The notes below the pieces were generated by a model. It made no database searches and was not told where the DNA came from. It saw only the letters and a program-made list of their open reading frames with translations. A DNA stretch of 64,000 bases from Pontibacter sp. G13 (lineage in GTDB: Bacteria > Bacteroidota > Bacteroidia > J057). Of this stretch, positions 25,150 to 33,189 are shown one piece after another (position 1 is the stretch's first letter; each line of letters opens with the position of its first letter). The position numbers and the translations under genes are program-made. Where the stretch lies: NCBI RefSeq assembly GCF_031851795.1, contig NZ_CP134696.1, forward strand, positions 3,058,501 to 3,122,500. Reading direction: 5' to 3'.

Positions 25150-26133
25150 TTAATTGCGGTACATCACGGTTTTGACCGCCTCCATGATACGCTTGGTGGA
25201 TGGCAAGAATGCATCTACCAATGGTGCGGAGAATGGAAGCGGGGTATCGCGACCAGTAACACGCACTACAGGAGCGTCTAGGTAGTCAAAAGCTTTGCGC
25301 TGCAACATGTAAGTGACCTCACCTGCAAAAGCAGCCAATGGCCAAGATTCCTCCACGAATACGCAACGGTTGGTCTTTTTGACAGATTCGATGATGGTAT
25401 CGTAGTCAATCGGACGGAGAGAACGCAGGTCAATCATTTCCGCGTTGATTCCTTCCTTGGCAAGCTCATTACAAGCATCCATCGCTACGTGCACCATTTT
25501 ACCGAAGGAGCAGATGGTAACGTCAGTACCTTCGCGCTTCACCTCAGCCTTGTCCAGTGGGATCAAGAACTCAGGACCTTCAGGCACTGCACCTTTATCG
25601 CCGTACATCACCTCGGACTCCATGACGAGTACAGGGTTTTCATCACGGATAGCAGACTTCAACAAGCCTTTGCCATCAGCTGGCGTACTAGGGGTCACTA
25701 CTTTGAGGCCTGGGCAGTTAGCATACCAGTTCTCCAAGCTCTGGGAGTGAGTAGCGGCCAATTGACCGGCAGATCCACTAGGACCACGGAAAACAATCGG
25801 ACAGTGGTACTGACCACCAGACATGTTGTAGATCTTCGCGGCGTTGTTGATCACCTGGTCGATCGCAACCAAAGAGAAGTTGAAAGTCATGAACTCGATG
25901 ATTGGACGGAGGCCAACCATTGCAGAACCAACTCCAACACCAGCAAAGCCAAGCTCAGAAATAGGCGTGTCGATAACGCGCTTCTCTCCAAACTCCTCCA
26001 GCATTCCCTGGCTGACTTTGTAGGCACCGTTGTATTCGGCGACTTCTTCTCCCATCAGATAGATGCGATCGTCGAGGCGCATCTCCTCTACCATGGCTTC
26101 ACGAAGGGCTTCGCGAAATTGTATTTCTCTCAT
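25150..26133 (-). CDS. pdhB: Pyruvate dehydrogenase E1 component, beta subunit
   Basis: A 327-residue transketolase-like beta subunit of the pyruvate dehydrogenase complex, which with E1-alpha and thiamine diphosphate decarboxylates pyruvate. Family landmarks are FREALREAMVEEMRLDDRIY, MGEEVAEYNGAYKVSQGML, the TPP-region RVIDTPISELGFAGVGVGSA, GGQYHCPIVFRGPSGSAGQL and HSQSLENWYANCPGLKVVTP. The C-terminal transketolase domain has VTICSFGKMVHVAMDA and IDLRSLRPIDYDTI. Length is normal (about 325). E1-alpha (pdhA) and E2 are not adjacent; the gene is alone with its own terminator, as in many Bacteroidota where the subunits are scattered. A branched-chain 2-oxoacid dehydrogenase beta subunit is a less likely alternative. 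Confidence 0.95.
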   Translation of the reverse strand: MREIQFREALREAMVEEMRLDDRIYLMGEEVAEYNGAYKVSQGMLEEFGEKRVIDTPISELGFAGVGVGSAMVGLRPIIEFMTFNFSLVAIDQVINNAAKIYNMSGGQYHCPIVFRGPSGSAGQLAATHSQSLENWYANCPGLKVVTPSTPADGKGLLKSAIRDENPVLVMESEVMYGDKGAVPEGPEFLIPLDKAEVKREGTDVTICSFGKMVHVAMDACNELAKEGINAEMIDLRSLRPIDYDTIIESVKKTNRCVFVEESWPLAAFAGEVTYMLQRKAFDYLDAPVVRVTGRDTPLPFSAPLVDAFLPSTKRIMEAVKTVMYRN

Positions 26134-26230
26134 AGCTAGGCGTATGTTCTAATCGGTTTCGAAGATAGAAAAATTTTTGTTATCCAATCGGCATTTATCC
26201 TTCATCTGAGAAGGCTTCCTGCCGGACAAA

Positions 26231-26926
26231 TCATACCGGAGGCTTGGAATTCAAAGGCCTGATCTCGACTTCACGAATCAGACAGTTGGGTGGTGTATTC
26301 AAGATATGGACCACCGTAGATGCTACTTCCTCAGGTTTCAGCATGTTATCATGCGCGCCTGTGCCTGGGATTTCATCGAAAAAGCCCGTGGAGACTGCAC
26401 CGGGATAGATGGTGCTCACTTTGACTCCCGCTTTTCTGACCTCTTGAAAAAGGGATTCAGAAAATCCCGCCACCCCAAATTTGGATGCATTGTATCCAGT
26501 CCCGTACGCTACTCCCGTCCTTCCTGCTACACTGGAAATATTGATGATGTGACCAGAGCCTCGATACTTCATATCTGGCACCCAAGCTTGCGACACCAAA
26601 AACATGGCCTTCACATTCACTTCAAACATAGCCTCCCATGCAGTAGCCTCAAGATCTTCTATCAACGCAAACTGGCCAAAGCCCGCATTGTTGATCAAAA
26701 AATCCACGATGCCGTGCGCCTCCAAAGTCTCCAGGTAAGCCCGTTTCACCTCGTCGGCATCTTGAACCCGAACCGCGTAAAAGTGAAGATTGGGATGCTC
26801 GAAATCCGGCGCAGTTCGCCCCCATCCGATCACTTTCGTTCCTTGATTCAACAGAGCTTCCGCAAATGCTTTGCCCAATCCCTTGCTGACCCCCGTTATC
26901 AGGGCGGTTTTACCTTTCAAGTACAT
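26231..26926 (-). CDS. Short-chain dehydrogenase/reductase (SDR)
   Basis: A 231-residue classical SDR. The cofactor motif is TGVSKGLGKAFA (TGxxxGxG) near residue 9, the NNAG motif is in FLINNAGFGQFA, and the catalytic set is Ser in NISSVAGRTG with Tyr and Lys in YNASKFG. IYPGAVSTGFF is the usual loop after the active site. The ATG at 26926 (MYLKGKTALITG) is chosen; a frame starting at 26974 adds 16 residues with no SDR character. NADP(H) or NAD(H) preference and substrate are not defined; 3-oxoacyl-ACP reductase-like or sugar/alcohol oxidoreductase activity is possible. No partner gene is adjacent. Confidence 0.9.
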   Translation of the reverse strand: MYLKGKTALITGVSKGLGKAFAEALLNQGTKVIGWGRTAPDFEHPNLHFYAVRVQDADEVKRAYLETLEAHGIVDFLINNAGFGQFALIEDLEATAWEAMFEVNVKAMFLVSQAWVPDMKYRGSGHIINISSVAGRTGVAYGTGYNASKFGVAGFSESLFQEVRKAGVKVSTIYPGAVSTGFFDEIPGTGAHDNMLKPEEVASTVVHILNTPPNCLIREVEIRPLNSKPPV

Positions 26927-27238
26927 GGATTCGTTCTTGACCAGTGAAAATGGATTCACGAATGGACAGATCATTCTGAACGAAAATTGAAACCGTGGAC
27001 TTAGCCTGTAGCGATCGTACCCACAGATGGCTATTTACCGTGATTGCCAGTCTATCCAATGTGAATTCGACGGCAAAAATAGTCAACTCCTCCGTAATCT
27101 TCCTACTCAGAATCCAATTGGATCTCTCTTGTCGGGGTCGACTGAATGTCAGCTCAAAACCCAATTGTCGAGAATTCCCAGTTTTTGAATCACAATTCGC
27201 AGATTCGCCTTATTTTTGGGTAACAATACTATCCCAAT
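26927..27238. other. Divergent intergenic region
   Basis: About 310 bases between the SDR gene and the plus-strand secreted protein. No supported gene. TATTTTTG at 27211-27218, 20 bases before the start at 27239, matches TAnnTTTG, and a TTTTTG is found upstream at 27182-27187 (spacer 23, longer than usual). Confidence 0.4.
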
Positions 27239-28177
27239 ATGTGCAAGACTATGATCGGACGAATGCTATGGGCCATGCTGATACTGATTGGCACCCTCAC
27301 CCACATCAATGCCCAGACATCTAGTTCCTCTCAATCACCGGAACTATCCGCACATACTGCCTTCTTCGAAGCAACCATGTCTGAATTCCAAGCCTATCTG
27401 GTAGATGCCAAACTGGAAACCGTCATGACAGAAGGCAAAGTAACCGTCGAAGACAGATTGCTGACTTTGACATTTGAACATGCCTTCAGCAATGACACTC
27501 GGCTAAAATCTACCTGGACTGGCCTCGCCAACCTATACAAGCGACTCAACAAGCAATCGCTAGCGGAGGACCTCTTCATGCAGGCAGCCTTTATCTTTCA
27601 GGTTGATCCTGACCTACTGCGAATGAGAATTGTCGGTGCTGATAATCAGACCCTCAGAGTTTTGTTTGACTACCGGCAGGGAGCATTTGTATTCGAATCC
27701 TATTTCCCTGAAGAAATGCAAGGCGGGAGTTTGACTTTCAGTCCTTGGCGAGTGCCTAGAATCGGCGCATTGGCACAATCCAATCTCCCTCCAGATGTAT
27801 CTGTCGAACAAACCCTTGAGGCGTTGCATCAATTTGTCCGAGGCCAATTCGACAATGCTCAGGCACAATTCGAGATTCTGGACCATGATAACGAGGCGCC
27901 CAATCATCAGCACATGACCATTTTGGCGACGGGCGTTACCCCGGTTATTCTTCCCGAGTCTACCGATGCACTCGAATCCATCCTTTTTCACATTGACATC
28001 GAGCAAAAAACTGCATTTACCCAAATCAAGGTAACATTGTCAGGTGCTCAATCTGCAGGTCTAGAAGCCCCCGGTTTCCGCAATATGCCTTTGACTCCGA
28101 TTCGCCAGGTTGCAGACCTCAAGGCCTACGCCACACATTTCAGCAACGTCATGACTGAATATCTCATGATGCTTTAG
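27239..28177 (+). CDS. Uncharacterised secreted protein
   Basis: A 312-residue protein with a signal peptide (about 1-24, cleavage near INAQ). The mature chain is soluble and rich in amphipathic helices (LKSTWTGLANLYKRLNKQSL, AEDLFMQAAFIFQ) followed by beta-strand-like segments. I recognise no family. No lipobox, membrane helix or repeat is clear. It stands alone between a divergent SDR gene and a tRNA region; the long hairpin just behind its stop probably stabilises or ends its mRNA. Whether translation starts at MCKTM or at the ATG four codons later does not change the signal peptide. Confidence 0.6.
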   Translation: MCKTMIGRMLWAMLILIGTLTHINAQTSSSSQSPELSAHTAFFEATMSEFQAYLVDAKLETVMTEGKVTVEDRLLTLTFEHAFSNDTRLKSTWTGLANLYKRLNKQSLAEDLFMQAAFIFQVDPDLLRMRIVGADNQTLRVLFDYRQGAFVFESYFPEEMQGGSLTFSPWRVPRIGALAQSNLPPDVSVEQTLEALHQFVRGQFDNAQAQFEILDHDNEAPNHQHMTILATGVTPVILPESTDALESILFHIDIEQKTAFTQIKVTLSGAQSAGLEAPGFRNMPLTPIRQVADLKAYATHFSNVMTEYLMML

Positions 28178-28208
28178 GGATCGCACAAGTGTTCAGCTCA
28201 TTTCAACC

Positions 28209-28252
28209 AATCAACAGGGGCTTTCTCCATTGCGGAGAAAGCCCCTGTTGAT
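28209..28252 (+). terminator. Long perfect hairpin after the secreted-protein gene
   Basis: Arms of 19 bp (28210-28228 with 28234-28252, ATCAACAGGGGCTTTCTCC and its complement) around the loop ATTGC. No T run follows, so it may be a processed 3' end or rho-independent-like structure rather than a textbook terminator. Confidence 0.6.
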
Positions 28253-28289
28253 TTGGGACCACTTGGAAAAGTGTCTTGAAATTCGGTCT

Positions 28290-28324
28290 AAAAACAAAAA
28301 CAGGCGAGTCAAAAGACTCGCCTG
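28290..28324 (-). terminator. Terminator of tRNA-Ser
   Basis: 10-bp stem CAGGCGAGTC / GACTCGCCTG around TTTT, read on the minus strand, then TTTTTGTTTTT. Confidence 0.85.
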
Positions 28325-28331
28325 CTGGCAG

Positions 28332-28416
28332 CGGAGGAAGAGGGATTCGAACCCCCGGTACCTCTCGGCACAACGGTTTTCAAGACCGCCGCATTCGACC
28401 ACTCTGCCATTCCTCC
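28332..28416 (-). tRNA. tRNA-Ser (anticodon UGA)
   Basis: An 85-base class II tRNA on the minus strand. Acceptor stem GGAGGA/TCCTCC with discriminator G; D-loop AGAGTGGTCGAA; anticodon loop CTTGAAA with anticodon TGA, reading UCA-type serine codons; a long variable arm (TTGTGCCGAGAGGTACC); and a T-arm GGGGGTTCGAATCCCTC. CCA is not encoded, as usual for Bacteroidota. A strong terminator follows 7 bases later. Confidence 0.97.
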
Positions 28417-28539
28417 GGCACAAAGGTACAAACGCATCCAGAATTGACAAATACGATCGTGGAAATTTTGCATCATAAATTACCAGCCAATTCAGACTCA
28501 GCGACTTGAATCTTCATTTTTTTTTAATGCAGGCTTTAT

Positions 28540-29313
28540 TTAGTCGATTTTTAGCCTCGAAGGGCCATACCAAGGCCTGATTTCCATGATAAGTCGACCA
28601 GCCTTTACCGCGGGGTCAGCTTCCGTAATGGCCCGAGCTTCTTCCATGGAATCGACATTTAGGATAAAAATTCCCCGTATCTCACCTTCATCCAAAAATG
28701 GACCTGCCACAGATAGTTTTCCTTCCCTAGCGAGATTTCGGATGTGGGCAAGATGTTCCGATTGAATTTGGGCGAGCTTCTGATCCGGGATGGTGTCGCG
28801 CGCAGGAGCAGCCTTGAGCATGACCATGTAGTAGGTTTGCATTTCTTCCGAGATCCGGCGGGAGATCCCGACAAATCGATCGTCCTGCTGCCCATCATTG
28901 TCCCAATCGACCAACCCAGAAAATTCAGCCCGCTCTTCATCCAGCCATCGCACCCTAAAAGCATTGGCCTTTTCAGGGGCACCTTCAGGATAGGCATACA
29001 TGCTGTCTTGACTCACATACCACCTTCCCTCTATTTTCGCCAGCAGGCTGTCTCCTTCACCCAAATAATACTCGGTATAGGTCGAATCACTGTGATAGTC
29101 CCCGGCATTGGTTTTGATGCCTAGCACCTGTAGAAAATCTGTCTTATTGGCCTCAATTGTCTTGACAGAAACTCCTTGAGCCCCGTCAACGGAAACCGAG
29201 ATCGATTCGGCCTCCCAGTTTCCAGACATGTTTTGCATGGAGATCGGCCTAGACTCCTGTGCCAAAAGGAATCCAACTGTCGCCGACAAATAGAAGGTGA
29301 GGAGATATTTCAT
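28540..29313 (-). CDS. Secreted protein with lipocalin-like and YCII-related domains
   Basis: A 257-residue exported protein. Signal peptide about 1-19 (FLLAQ). Residues about 25-150 resemble a lipocalin-like stability domain: NMSGNWEAESISVSVDG, DYHSDSTYTEYYLGEGDSLL, RWYVSQDSMYAYPEG, VRWLDEERAEFSGLVDWDND. Residues about 165-255 are a YCII-related dimeric alpha/beta domain: YYMVMLKAAPARDTI, HLAHIRNLAREGKLSVAGPF, GIFILNVDSMEEARAITEAD. YCII domains are usually cytoplasmic, so an exported fusion is unusual. The ATG at 29313 gives MKYLLTF; a TTG six bases earlier is possible. Function is unknown; the divergent neighbour is the ceramidase-like gene. Confidence 0.75.
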   Translation of the reverse strand: MKYLLTFYLSATVGFLLAQESRPISMQNMSGNWEAESISVSVDGAQGVSVKTIEANKTDFLQVLGIKTNAGDYHSDSTYTEYYLGEGDSLLAKIEGRWYVSQDSMYAYPEGAPEKANAFRVRWLDEERAEFSGLVDWDNDGQQDDRFVGISRRISEEMQTYYMVMLKAAPARDTIPDQKLAQIQSEHLAHIRNLAREGKLSVAGPFLDEGEIRGIFILNVDSMEEARAITEADPAVKAGRLIMEIRPWYGPSRLKID

Positions 29314-29484
29314 AGCCAATGTTGTTTGGGTAAAATGAGGTCATTGGTCCAATGGATTCCAAATACAACCAATGAGGTTATCCACATTGTTGCAGATTTT
29401 TTCAACCCAAAATGGGAGATGTTCAAGCGCGCAACGGTGATCCAGACCTTCCAACATTCCTGTAAATTCGATAAATTCGCTCCC

Positions 29485-31020
29485 ATGAAAAGGTGGCTTA
29501 CCAGAATGCTTTCCCTCATCATCGTGTTAGTTGCCATGGCAGCCGGATGGGGCTATCTCCAAATGAAAGATCGTTTTCCCGGATATCAAGTCGATCTGGA
29601 CTTGACTCCCCCTGAAGGAATCGTGGAAATGAAGGTCGGATTCGCAGCGATGCCTATCACCCCGGAGGAATGGGAGACTTGGCAGGACGTGGATGGAGAT
29701 GCGACTTTCAACCCCAAGAAAGGCGATACCTTCCAAGATCTCAATGGCAATGGCAAACTTGACGCTCCCTATATCGCGGGCTTTCATGCCAACCGCCCCG
29801 CAACAGGTATCCACGATGACCTCTGGGTACGAGTCATGGTATTGGATGACGGCAAAAATCGGATGGCTATCGCATCACTGGACCTCATCGGGCTCGGTTC
29901 TGACGATGTGATCTACATTCGGATGTTGATTCCCGAAAGTCTGGAAATCGATTATACGACCGTCATGGCGACCCATACCCATCAAGGTCCGGACGTGTTG
30001 GGCATGTGGGGGCCTAATCCATATCAAACGGGTCTGGACGAATACTACATGAGCTTTGTCCGCACTCAGACTGCTCTGGCCATCATTCAAGCTGCCCAAC
30101 GCATGCGACCCGCCAGATTGATGTATGCAGAAGACCTGACTGGGGCCGCTGGGCTCGTAGGAGATTCTCGCCCACCCGAAGTCAAAGACCCCGGTATCCG
30201 GATCATTCAGGCGATCGATGCCCAAACAGATACTACCTTGGGAACGTTGGCATGCTGGGCCAATCATCCAGAGACACTTTGGTCAGGTAATACCGAGATC
30301 TCGTCTGACTTCCCCCATTATTATCGGGAAGCCATGGAACAAGGCGTGGGCAATCTTTCCGGAACAGGAGGTATTTGCGTGTATGTAAACGGTGCCATCG
30401 GTGGCCTCATGACTACTGATACCACCCTTTCCGTACGCCATCCGATCACGGGGACTGTTTACCGAACCCCGTCATTCGGCAAGGCAGAAGCCCAAGGGAA
30501 GCAGTTGGCCATGTTGAGCCTAAAAGCACTTCGACGCGCAGAGCCTATTCCTCCGGCAGGTTTGAGGATTGTCGCCAAGACGGTAGAATTGCCTTTGGAG
30601 AATCAACTCTTCATGCTTGGCGCCTACATGGGCGTTCTTCAACGAGGCATGCCGAGCTGGTTGACTGTTCGATCGGAAGTTGCTGCCTGGCGCATAGGCC
30701 CGCTATCTTGCATTCAAGTGCCGGGAGAAATCTATCCAGAGTTGGTGAATGGAGGTGTAGAATCTCCTGCTGGCGGAGATTTCAGCACTATAGAGATCGA
30801 AACCCAACCCTTGCGCACTCAGATGCCCGGTGAGCATAAATTGGTATTTGGACTCGCCAATGACATGATTGGGTACATCATTCCTCAAGGTCAATGGGAT
30901 GTAGAACCGCCATTTACCTACGATCAGGCTGGCGCTCCATATGGTGAGATCAACTCGCTAGGCCCACATACTGCTCCTAAACTGATGAATGCAGCCAAAG
31001 AAGTCATTGAGCGTTTATAA
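29485..31020 (+). CDS. Neutral/alkaline ceramidase-like protein
   Basis: A 511-residue protein related to the N-terminal domain of neutral non-lysosomal ceramidases, which hydrolyse ceramide. It opens with one membrane helix (about 8-24, LSLIIVLVAMAAGWGYL), so it is anchored or secreted. Family hallmarks are VGFAAMPITP, IHDDLWVRVMVLDDGKNRMA, IASLDLIGL and the metal-binding MATHTHQGPDVLG (His164, His166), then EYYMSFVRTQTALAIIQAA. An extra calcium-loop-like segment (DVDGDATFNP at 68-77, DLNGNGKLD at 85-93) is inserted before the FHANRPATGIHDDLW motif. The start at 29485 is chosen for its helix; earlier in-frame codons are in spacer. Substrate could be ceramide or another N-acyl lipid; enzyme activity is inferred. 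Confidence 0.82.
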   Translation: MKRWLTRMLSLIIVLVAMAAGWGYLQMKDRFPGYQVDLDLTPPEGIVEMKVGFAAMPITPEEWETWQDVDGDATFNPKKGDTFQDLNGNGKLDAPYIAGFHANRPATGIHDDLWVRVMVLDDGKNRMAIASLDLIGLGSDDVIYIRMLIPESLEIDYTTVMATHTHQGPDVLGMWGPNPYQTGLDEYYMSFVRTQTALAIIQAAQRMRPARLMYAEDLTGAAGLVGDSRPPEVKDPGIRIIQAIDAQTDTTLGTLACWANHPETLWSGNTEISSDFPHYYREAMEQGVGNLSGTGGICVYVNGAIGGLMTTDTTLSVRHPITGTVYRTPSFGKAEAQGKQLAMLSLKALRRAEPIPPAGLRIVAKTVELPLENQLFMLGAYMGVLQRGMPSWLTVRSEVAAWRIGPLSCIQVPGEIYPELVNGGVESPAGGDFSTIEIETQPLRTQMPGEHKLVFGLANDMIGYIIPQGQWDVEPPFTYDQAGAPYGEINSLGPHTAPKLMNAAKEVIERL

Positions 31021-31060
31021 TGCCATCATATCGAGGCTGGATCTTCGCAAAAATTAAGAC

Positions 31061-31726
31061 ATGAAATCCCGAATTATATTTGATTGCGATGGAGTCATCG
31101 TAGACAGTGAGATATTGGCAGCCCAGAATTTTCTGGAAGCGCTGGCCCAATTCGATTACACCCCTAACTTGGACGAATACACCAAGATCTATGCAGGGAA
31201 GAAGGACACGGACATTGTCCGGATTCTCAAGGACGAATTGGGGCTGAAATTGCCGGAAGGTTTTTTGGAAGAAACCCATCAAAAACTCAAGGCCCGATTT
31301 GCAGAGGAGCTCAAAGTGATTCCGGGCATGGGAGAATTGATCAGGGGTTTGGAAATGCCCAAGGCTGTGGTATCCAATAGCGACCTGAAGCATGTGGAAA
31401 TGTGTCTTGAGCTTGCTGGGCTTTCCGAGGTATTTGGGGATCGAATATTCTCAGCTGACCAAGTAGCGAATCCCAAGCCGGCTCCCGATGTCTACGAATT
31501 TGCGATTGAGCAGCTTGGATGGAATAAGGAAGAGTGTCTCGTGGTGGAAGATAGCCTCACTGGGGTAGAAGCTGCAGTTGGGGCAGGATTGGAAGTGGTG
31601 GGATTCTTGGGAGCAGGTCACATCATGGGCAATCATGGTGAGCAAGTCCTTGCATTGGGCGCTCAAGCTCTGGCTGAAAATGCGAACAGCCTGCAATCAT
31701 ATATCTTGCAGACTGTTCAATCATAG
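31061..31726 (+). CDS. HAD family hydrolase, beta-phosphoglucomutase/phosphoglycolate phosphatase-like
   Basis: A 221-residue HAD subfamily IA protein with a helical cap. Motif I is IIFDCDGVIVDSE (Asp8 nucleophile, Asp10), motif II is KAVVSNSDL, motif III Lys is in VANPKPAPDVYEFA, and motif IV is CLVVEDSLTGVEAA. These proteins dephosphorylate small phosphorylated metabolites or shift phosphate within sugars. The cap region (AAQNFLEALAQFDYTPNLDE) matches phosphatases of the YieH/GPH type. It follows the ceramidase-like gene by 40 bases and may be co-transcribed with it, but no shared pathway is evident. Confidence 0.92.
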   Translation: MKSRIIFDCDGVIVDSEILAAQNFLEALAQFDYTPNLDEYTKIYAGKKDTDIVRILKDELGLKLPEGFLEETHQKLKARFAEELKVIPGMGELIRGLEMPKAVVSNSDLKHVEMCLELAGLSEVFGDRIFSADQVANPKPAPDVYEFAIEQLGWNKEECLVVEDSLTGVEAAVGAGLEVVGFLGAGHIMGNHGEQVLALGAQALAENANSLQSYILQTVQS

Positions 31727-31783
31727 CTTGTTCAAAAAGCAGTGATCCATCGAATTCAAGGTGGGTGCTGTGAAGCAGGAAGA

Positions 31784-32236
31784 TTACTGTTCGATTACGG
31801 TGACCTTGGAGATTTGCTCCAATCCCTTCACCAATACATCAAACTCCTCGTCTCGCACCACGTCTCGCATACGGGTGGACAATTCTCGGAGCAGCTCACT
31901 GTAGTCGGACAACAGTTTCTTTCCTTTGGTAGTCACATTGACGAAGATAGAGCGACGATCGGTTTTGGAGTTCACACGCTTTACGAGCTTCTGAGTCTCC
32001 ATCCGGTCGATGATGTTGGTCAAGTTACTCAACTTGACGCTTACGCGTTCCCCAATGTCCTTCATCTTCTTGTCCCCATCCCCTTCAAGCAATTTCAAGA
32101 TGTCAATCTCGACAGCAGAAACTTTAAAACGCTTCTGGACGATCTCTTGATGTTTCTGGATCACATCGGTCAATTGAAACAGGCTATGCTCCAGACGTTC
32201 CAGCGGATCCCCATGAGAGTCGTGATTGTCATGCAT
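31784..32236 (-). CDS. MarR family transcriptional regulator
   Basis: A 150-residue MarR protein. Winged helix-turn-helix about 40-110: VSAVEIDILKLLEGDGDKKM, DIGERVSVKLSNLTNIIDRM, ETQKLVKRVNSKTDRRSIFV (wing with DRRS), followed by a dimerisation helix LLSDYSELLRELSTRMRDVV. MarR dimers usually repress their own gene and a neighbour until a ligand binds. No adjacent partner is obvious: the flanking gene is convergent (HAD) and the other side is a gene-poor region. An acidic His-Asp N-terminal tip (HDNHDSHGD) is unusual. Confidence 0.93.
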   Translation of the reverse strand: MHDNHDSHGDPLERLEHSLFQLTDVIQKHQEIVQKRFKVSAVEIDILKLLEGDGDKKMKDIGERVSVKLSNLTNIIDRMETQKLVKRVNSKTDRRSIFVNVTTKGKKLLSDYSELLRELSTRMRDVVRDEEFDVLVKGLEQISKVTVIEQ

Positions 32237-33189
32237 AGTGGTTAGGTTTATGTGGGTTGATGTTGAAATGAAATAATTGCCTAGCCCTGATTACCCCGAG
32301 GTAGCATTTCGGGTATAGAAGCATTGATTCACCTGCAGCAGTTCAAGTGGAATTAGCAAGAGTTTGAATTGATCTTATTGGGAGCGATCAAAAATCTGAC
32401 CATACATAAGCGACAATTCTCAGGCCGCCGTTATGTCAGAAAAATAAATAATCTGGAACCTGATTCTTTTCAAAAGAAACATTTTCAGCCCAAAAACGCA
32501 AATTCCGAAAGTTATTTTCGAAAAACTCTTTCAGAAATAGATAGTTTCTATAAACGAATTTTTTCAAATAAAATCAGATTAGAATCTATCTAAATTGTGG
32601 CAATCACGCACAACTTCGCAATTTTAGCCTAACGAACGTATGGTTAGAAACCGCTTCCAACTCCCTGTACATGAATGGACCTACACCCCAAAATCTGAAA
32701 CATGTCCAGATTTTGAGATATTCAAATGCTATTTGTAATTAGGTGGCAGGTTTTATTAGAATAATAAAAACAATGGCCAGAACCCTGCTGGAGCAATTTA
32801 CAATTTTCCAAAGCAGGAACTTCCAGTTACCACAAAATCACAGAAGGATTGAATCAAAATTACTCAGATTGAGTAGTCAGAAAACCTACACGTCGAATGG
32901 CCTCAGGAGAGGCTACAGAAGAATGACGGCTTGGATACAGAAGGGAGTAAGAAATTACAGGACGAAATGAATTCAGCCTCAAGATATCATCTCGGATTAA
33001 TATTTACACAGACAAATTAATGGCATTCACAAAGTTTTTTGAATAGGGATAATATTATCCATAAATACACCAATATGCGCCCAAAAGCGCAAATCAGTCT
33101 GCCGAGGTATTGTCAATTCGAATCAGATCATCAGATAATGTGGGAATTCTTACACCTTCCCCCCAAAACGCGGGCTAGACAATCTCCGA
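32237..33189. other. Gene-poor AT-rich region
   Basis: About 950 bases, clearly richer in A and T than the flanks. Frames at 32369-32593 and 32743-32970 have no recognisable features. There is a short hairpin AAAATCTG/CAGATTTT (32687-32712 area) and one TTATCCATA-like sequence at 33054-33063, a poor match to a DnaA box. It may be remains of a degraded insertion or simply a regulatory desert. I see no RNA gene. Confidence 0.5.

Noticed and set aside
32369-32970. Two frames of 74 and 75 codons in the AT-rich desert
   Set aside because: No recognisable family or coding signal; the sequence is rich in Lys/Arg/Asn as expected from AT-rich non-coding DNA.
33040-33070. Possible replication origin near dnaX
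   Set aside because: Only one weak DnaA-box-like sequence and no dnaA or cluster of boxes.
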